From Uranotaenia lowii (taxonomy: Eukaryota > Arthropoda > Insecta > Diptera > Culicidae), in contig NC_073692.1 in assembly GCF_029784155.1 (NCBI RefSeq), positions 316,724,105 through 316,788,104 on the forward strand: a stretch of DNA of 64,000 nt, in the 5' to 3' direction. The translations under genes were made by a program, and so were the position numbers. Of the stretch, positions 60,043 through 64,000 are shown in pieces; the stretch's first letter is position 1, and the number at the start of each line of letters is the position of its first letter. Under the pieces are notes generated by a model. The model had not been told where the DNA came from and ran no database searches. It saw only the letters and a program-made list of their open reading frames with translations.

Positions 60043-61518
60043 CTGAAAAAAAAATGTATTTTTGTATTATTCTGAGTTAATTTTCAAACATAATTTGAAA
60101 ACCATCCTTTCGAAAATAAATAAAACTTTCTGGTGGGTTGTTTGAATTTCAAATTTTTAGAAATAATCGTAAGAAGCATGAGTCAATTTGAGATCATTTT
60201 TTAATTCCTCAAACCTTGGATCTAAAAAGCTTCGTTTTAGTTTAAAATTCATCCATAATTTCTTGCAGAATTTTTAAGTAACGTTAACAATAGAAAATTT
60301 TAACTTTTACGTTTGTATGGGAAAATTGAATATTTTGTACTGAAAAATCAACATCATTATTGTTTTCCTCTGTGGAACCGAGCCTGCTTATGGTTTTTGT
60401 GCCAATTTATAAATACTTTAGAGGAAATTTTCTGCTGAGTAGCTTTGTCGAAAAGCGTAACTTCGTATCTTATTAGACAAAAAAGTAATTGGGTTTTCGA
60501 AGGTGTTGGAAAGTATTAGAGCAAACATGAGCTATCAAAGAAAGAAAGGACATGAGCCGTAAATATCATGAATTTTTCGAAAAAGATACAACGGCTCACC
60601 GGCAGGACTTGAACCCGCAATCTCCGCTTCAGTACAACGGCGCGTTAGCCAATTTCACCACGGTGAACATGATGAAATCGACCGACACAAGCGTACAAGA
60701 TTCACATTCTACTTTTATTTCGTGGAATATCGTTGACCTTGAATTTCTGAGTTAATTACACTAGTTTACAAAATTTAAAAAAAGTTACAAACTACGTCAA
60801 CTTTTCAATTCACTTTTTAAATTTTTTCTACTGTGACTGAAACAATGTGACTTTTGAACTACTTTTTTACGTTTTATGTAGCCAAGATCCTAGAAAAAAA
60901 AACAAATATTCTCATATATGCAACATATAGTTTCTAACTTCAGCTCAAACAGGTACTTGATAAAAAAAATCGAGCACTTAGTAACTGATTTACAGCCTTT
61001 TTCCCGAAACATGTTTTAAAAAAAAATAATCTTCGACTTTAAATTACTTTAAAATAAATGATTGTATCTGAATGTTGTCTAAATCATATTTGAGCCACGT
61101 TACAAGCTTTTCAAAACTATATTTTTAGTAAAAATCGGTTGAGAAACAAGAGAGTTTTACCGGGAAAAGTTTTTGGGGAATGAATTGGTATACCACAAAC
61201 GTTTTTGGAAATCAATAAAACTTAGAAAATTTATTGTTATGGAAAAATATTTGCTTTTTGCAAATAATACTCCTGTAGTAAAATTTGCGAAAAAAATAAT
61301 TTTATTAGGCTAATCATCATTTAAAGTTCAAAACAGGTCTTTTGACCACACTGAGCACACCCCCTCCCCCCCTTCCGGTCCCCCCGGATGCGTTTAGTGT
61401 TAAGCAAGTTACAAAAAAATGTTTCTTAGCTTTCTCCTAGTTTCAGGTTTAAGGGATAAAACATTCTCCTAGTACTCTGCCGAGTATATTCTCCCTCTTC
61501 AACGAGTTTCATCACAGC
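60043..61518. other. HPS1: Upstream HPS1 intron
   Basis: AT-rich intron 5' of the first visible HPS1 exon. I searched for the preceding coding exon by eye on the minus strand and did not find it. A tRNA-like sequence lies at 60595-60667. Confidence 0.6.
60595..60667 (-). repeat. tRNA-like sequence, 73 bases, probably a pseudogene or SINE head
   Basis: Minus strand: acceptor TTCACCG pairs with CGGTGAG, A-box-like TGGTGAAATTGGCTAACGC, an anticodon arm that can fold as CCGTT-GTACTGA-AGCGG (anticodon ACT), five-base variable loop, and a T arm GCGGG-TTCAAGT-CCTGC. The D stem has a mismatch and the D-to-anticodon linker is too long. Anticodon ACT is not used by normal eukaryotic serine tRNAs, so a functional gene is doubtful. 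Confidence 0.5.
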
Positions 61519-61593
61519 TTCGCAATACTTTTTTTCTTTTTTTTTTGGGATTTTAAACCAATTGGTTTATTCATCCCCATTCGCAAGACTTTT
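61519..61593 (-). mobile_element. Ultrashort retroposon, copy 2
   Basis: The same 32 bases as at 58834, reverse-complemented (61547-61578), preceded on the plus strand by a T run (the poly(A) tail). Flanks TTCGCAATACTTTT (61519-61532) and TTCGCAAGACTTTT (61580-61593) form a 14-base duplication with one change. Confidence 0.75.
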
Positions 61594-61622
61594 CTCTCGA
61601 AAGAAAAACAAATACTCTACGC

Positions 61623-61858
61623 CAGGCATGTCAAACTGGGGGTTCGCGGGCCGCATGCGGCCCGCGGCCTAGGTCAATGCGGCCCACGTAGCCCCGTCTT
61701 AAATTGTCAAAAAAAAAACACCACTGATTTTTATGTAAAATATTACTGCAAAAAAACTAAAGCTGAATGTACCGATTTTACTGATTTTGGGTGTGGCCCT
61801 CTACGTCATAGAAAATTTTTAATGCGGCCCGCACACCTAAACGAGTTTGACATGCTTG
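61623..61858. mobile_element. 236-bp hAT MITE
   Basis: Terminal repeat CAGGCATGTCAAAC with one mismatch at the right end, exact 8-bp duplication CTCTACGC (61615-61622 and 61859-61866). Near both ends it has gcgggccgcatgcggcccgc-type units like those in the hAT at 48119. Non-coding. Confidence 0.93.
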
Positions 61859-61866
61859 CTCTACGC

Positions 61867-62315
61867 CATAGGTCGGCAACCTCGCGAGTCGCATGCGGCT
61901 CTTTTGATGTAAAGTTGCGGCTCTTCAGCTCACTGCACTAATATTGCATATATTTTTGAATAAAATATTTATAAATTCTTGTTAAAGCGATAATTGCGTC
62001 TTATGACCTTGCACACAGATTTATTTACGTCCAGAAGAGGATTCAAAAATTTCATCTGCTGTAGAAACAAGCGAAAATAACCAAACTGCAAAATAGCATT
62101 TTTTGAAGCCTTATTTTACTATTTCTCCAAGAATTTAACTTATCATGAACCGTAAATGCAAAGAATAACTTTTGTTTTAAAACAACAAAAAATAAAATCA
62201 GTTTATTTATTTCTAAAGCGTGTGTATGTTTTTGAGTGAATCAAACACAAAAGTTTAGTTATAGCTAACAGGAAAATCAAAGTTTTTCATTAACGAAAAA
62301 AGTATGTTTAGGCAC
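61867..62315. mobile_element. Left end of a hAT-like element related to 31871-37664
   Basis: Starts CATAGGTCGGCAACCTCGCG, followed by gcggctcttttgatgtaaag, and aligns with 31871-32119 and then with 33507-33630, skipping the RTE present there. It begins immediately after the MITE's right-hand CTCTACGC. The right terminus was not found; similarity stops near 62315. Confidence 0.7.
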
Positions 62316-63480
62316 CGGAACACTATTTCGGACGCGATAAGAAACCCGAACACTTTTTGATTCAACTTAATCAAAACACAACTTTATTCGATTCGATAAT
62401 TGGGGGGGTTTTATTTGTGATGTGTACAAGCCGACGGATTGGTTTGGACTGTGTCCCAAACTGTGTTGTGTAAAAAGTGGCGAAAACAGAGCAAAAGAAT
62501 ATAAAACAAATTCCCTATTATTATTATCAACACATTCACAAGTTTGTATGAGTATACTATGGACTGAGAAAATAGCATGAATTTTACTCTCTGTGCATTT
62601 TCTCCCTGTTTTGAACAGAGCTTATTTCTCCCGAAAGCTGCTTTAGATCGCTTTCGGGTAGGTCTAAATTCCCGTCGGGAAGTGTCAGCTCGTTTCCTTA
62701 CTACCACTACTGAGTGGTGAGTTACACTCAAACATACGCCGCCCGCCTTGAAATATCATTTCAACACAAACGGTATTTGTTTACTTTTCTGTTCTAAGCT
62801 AGAATTTCTAACTTTCCTGCTCTTATACACCTAACTGTGTACCTTTTTACTATTCTTCTTATCTGTGTGTAGTGTTGCGAAAAAGTGTAATGTAGTTTCA
62901 TCGGTTTCTTCACGTTCTGCTGCTGGATCGCTGGAAAGGACTGAAGACTGGAACCACTGAAGCTGAGTAGAATTTCATCTGTTTGGAACTAACTGCGTGG
63001 AATTGGCCGCTTCGTAGGTGTCCGCTCTCATGGTAAGTCCTAGTCCTTGTTGTTGAATTGGTGAATTTCAGTGCCAGTGCAGATGCGAACGTTACCTGAA
63101 ACTCTGCAGGACAAGTCCTCTGAGTTTTTTTTTGTTACCAGTGACGACGATGACGACTGTTGTGTGTGTTTTTTTTTGTACCTTTAGCGCATCTTCTTTC
63201 CCCGTATCATGGGTGAACCGCTGGAATCAGGCGGGTTGTTGGAGCAGAACCTTCGTTGGACGATGCAACCGTATTTCTCGATTCGACGCTTGGCTGGGTG
63301 TTTTCGCCAGGTGCAGTATGAGTACAGGTAAGTTTCAATGAAAATATTGCCACTGTAATTTGGAATTGATTGAACCCTTTTTTTCAGAACGACAGCTGGA
63401 TTGAAGTTTATGTTGAAGTTGTAGGTTCTGTTGTTGATTGGAACGATATGTGGGACGTTGTTACCCCAATCTGGAAGCTC
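62316..63480. other. Unassigned region, higher complexity
   Basis: Less AT-rich, with donor-like CAG/GTAAGT at 63331 and acceptor-like tttttttcag at 63386 on the plus strand. The frames they would join (63132-63341 and 63370 onward) show no motif and end soon after the junction. It may be UTR or LTR sequence of a retroelement continuing to the right. Confidence 0.35.
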
Positions 63481-63930
63481 GATGAACTGGCTAGCCTGTG
63501 GCGGATTGGAAGTGACCGTTGTGGATCACAATCTGCCCAGAGAAACGTCGTGTGATACCATCAGCCAACGTAATGTGTAAAGCTGGTGCGACGAAACGAA
63601 TCCGCCTGGTAGCGCACCATCCAATATTGTTGATGTCGTTGTTCGGTCGCTTACGGTTGACCAACGAAATGACCTGGGCGCTGTAGGATTGGCAGTATAC
63701 AGGGAGATGAGCACTCGAACCACCAAGGATAACTGACTTTCGTAGTTGGACACACATAGGGCATTGCCAGCAGCTGACTGCGATGGGTCTGGCTCGCTGC
63801 TGGTGCTGGTGGCGCGTATGGCTGTATAGCGTGAGTACCAACGGATTGACGGGACGGGATACTGAGCATCATTCGGCCCCTGGTACCTGATGCAAGGAAA
63901 AAGTGCTTAGCATTTGATAATTGTTTCAAG
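63481..63930 (-). other. Faint retropepsin-like frame, possibly an LTR retrotransposon
   Basis: A minus frame (63841-63491) ends FVAPALHITLADGITRRFSG, where LADG followed by RRFSG resembles the flap region of retrotransposon aspartic proteases. No active-site DSG/DTG, gag zinc knuckle, primer binding site or LTR was identified, so this is only a suggestion. The element, if real, would run off the left side of this block or be a fragment. Confidence 0.25.
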
Positions 63931-64000
63931 AATAAAAAGACTTTCCTGAATGCGGAGGCACAGGGCCTCCCAACGCTCCTATGAACGTCTGATGCCCCTT

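Noticed and set aside
60595..60667. Functional tRNA gene
   Set aside because: D stem mismatch, irregular linker and anticodon ACT make a repeat or pseudogene more likely.
63132..63555. Spliced plus-strand gene using the donor at 63331 and acceptor at 63386
   Set aside because: Splice signals look good, but the joined frame ends a dozen codons later and has no motif.

Overview
The window looks like a transposon-saturated intergenic and intronic stretch of a dipteran genome, most likely a culicine mosquito (Aedes/Culex type). The reasons are: three copies of IS630-Tc1-mariner transposases with a DD37E catalytic triad (a group described from mosquitoes), R1-, RTE- and Jockey/CR1-type non-LTR retrotransposon remains, many TA-flanked MITEs and hAT elements, tRNA-derived SINE-like repeats, 61-103 bp introns beside a 5 kb intron, and a Drosophila-style start context (CAAAATGG). 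Nothing is bacterial: most long open frames are transposon pieces or chance.

One host gene is secure. On the minus strand, five exons between 60042 and 53089 encode the C-terminal 510 residues of HPS1, a subunit of the BLOC-3 Rab32/38 exchange factor. The N-terminal exon(s) lie beyond, or are unrecognised in, the right edge. Its third visible intron from the 5' side, counting the one upstream of the first visible exon (58729-58950), is a minor-spliceosome AT-AC (U12) intron with textbook donor and branch site. The next intron (53579-58613) is filled with decayed R1 retrotransposons in both orientations. A second, unidentified minus-strand gene may begin at 22694 (short first coding exon with in-frame upstream stop and a strong donor), preceded by a GC-richer non-repetitive region.

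Layout. 0-5 kb: AT-rich DNA, a SINE-like repeat and a 1.28 kb terminal-inverted-repeat element. 5.1-7.5 kb: a broken LINE. 8.5-17.3 kb: tandem repeats, tRNA-like sequences, a foldback and a SINE-like repeat carrying a Tc1-type MITE. 19-21 kb: foldback and small MITE. 22.6-24.4 kb: possible gene start. 24.5-25.8 kb: retroposon with (CATA)n tail and 24-bp target duplication. 27.4-28.7 kb: DD37E element. 31.9-37.7 kb: a hAT-like element holding a nested RTE and a 189-bp tandem array. 37.7-40.2 kb: a MITE with a minisatellite made of its own terminal repeat, then a second DD37E element. 42.1-43.7 kb: second copy of the (CATA)n retroposon interrupted by a 1 kb foldback. 44-47.3 kb: possible old element with two nested MITEs. 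47.3-50.1 kb: third DD37E element split by a hAT element with perfect 8-bp duplications. 53-60 kb: HPS1. 61.5-62.3 kb: ultrashort retroposon, hAT MITE and hAT end. 62.3-64 kb: unassigned, with a faint retropepsin-like frame.

The nesting gives a relative history: older hAT and foldback-bearing elements were entered by later RTE and TA-type MITEs, and the DD37E copies near 39 and 47-50 kb are similar enough to each other to be from the same wave of activity. All splice junctions, TSDs and TIRs given were read directly from the sequence; family names rest on recognition of motifs, not on a database search.
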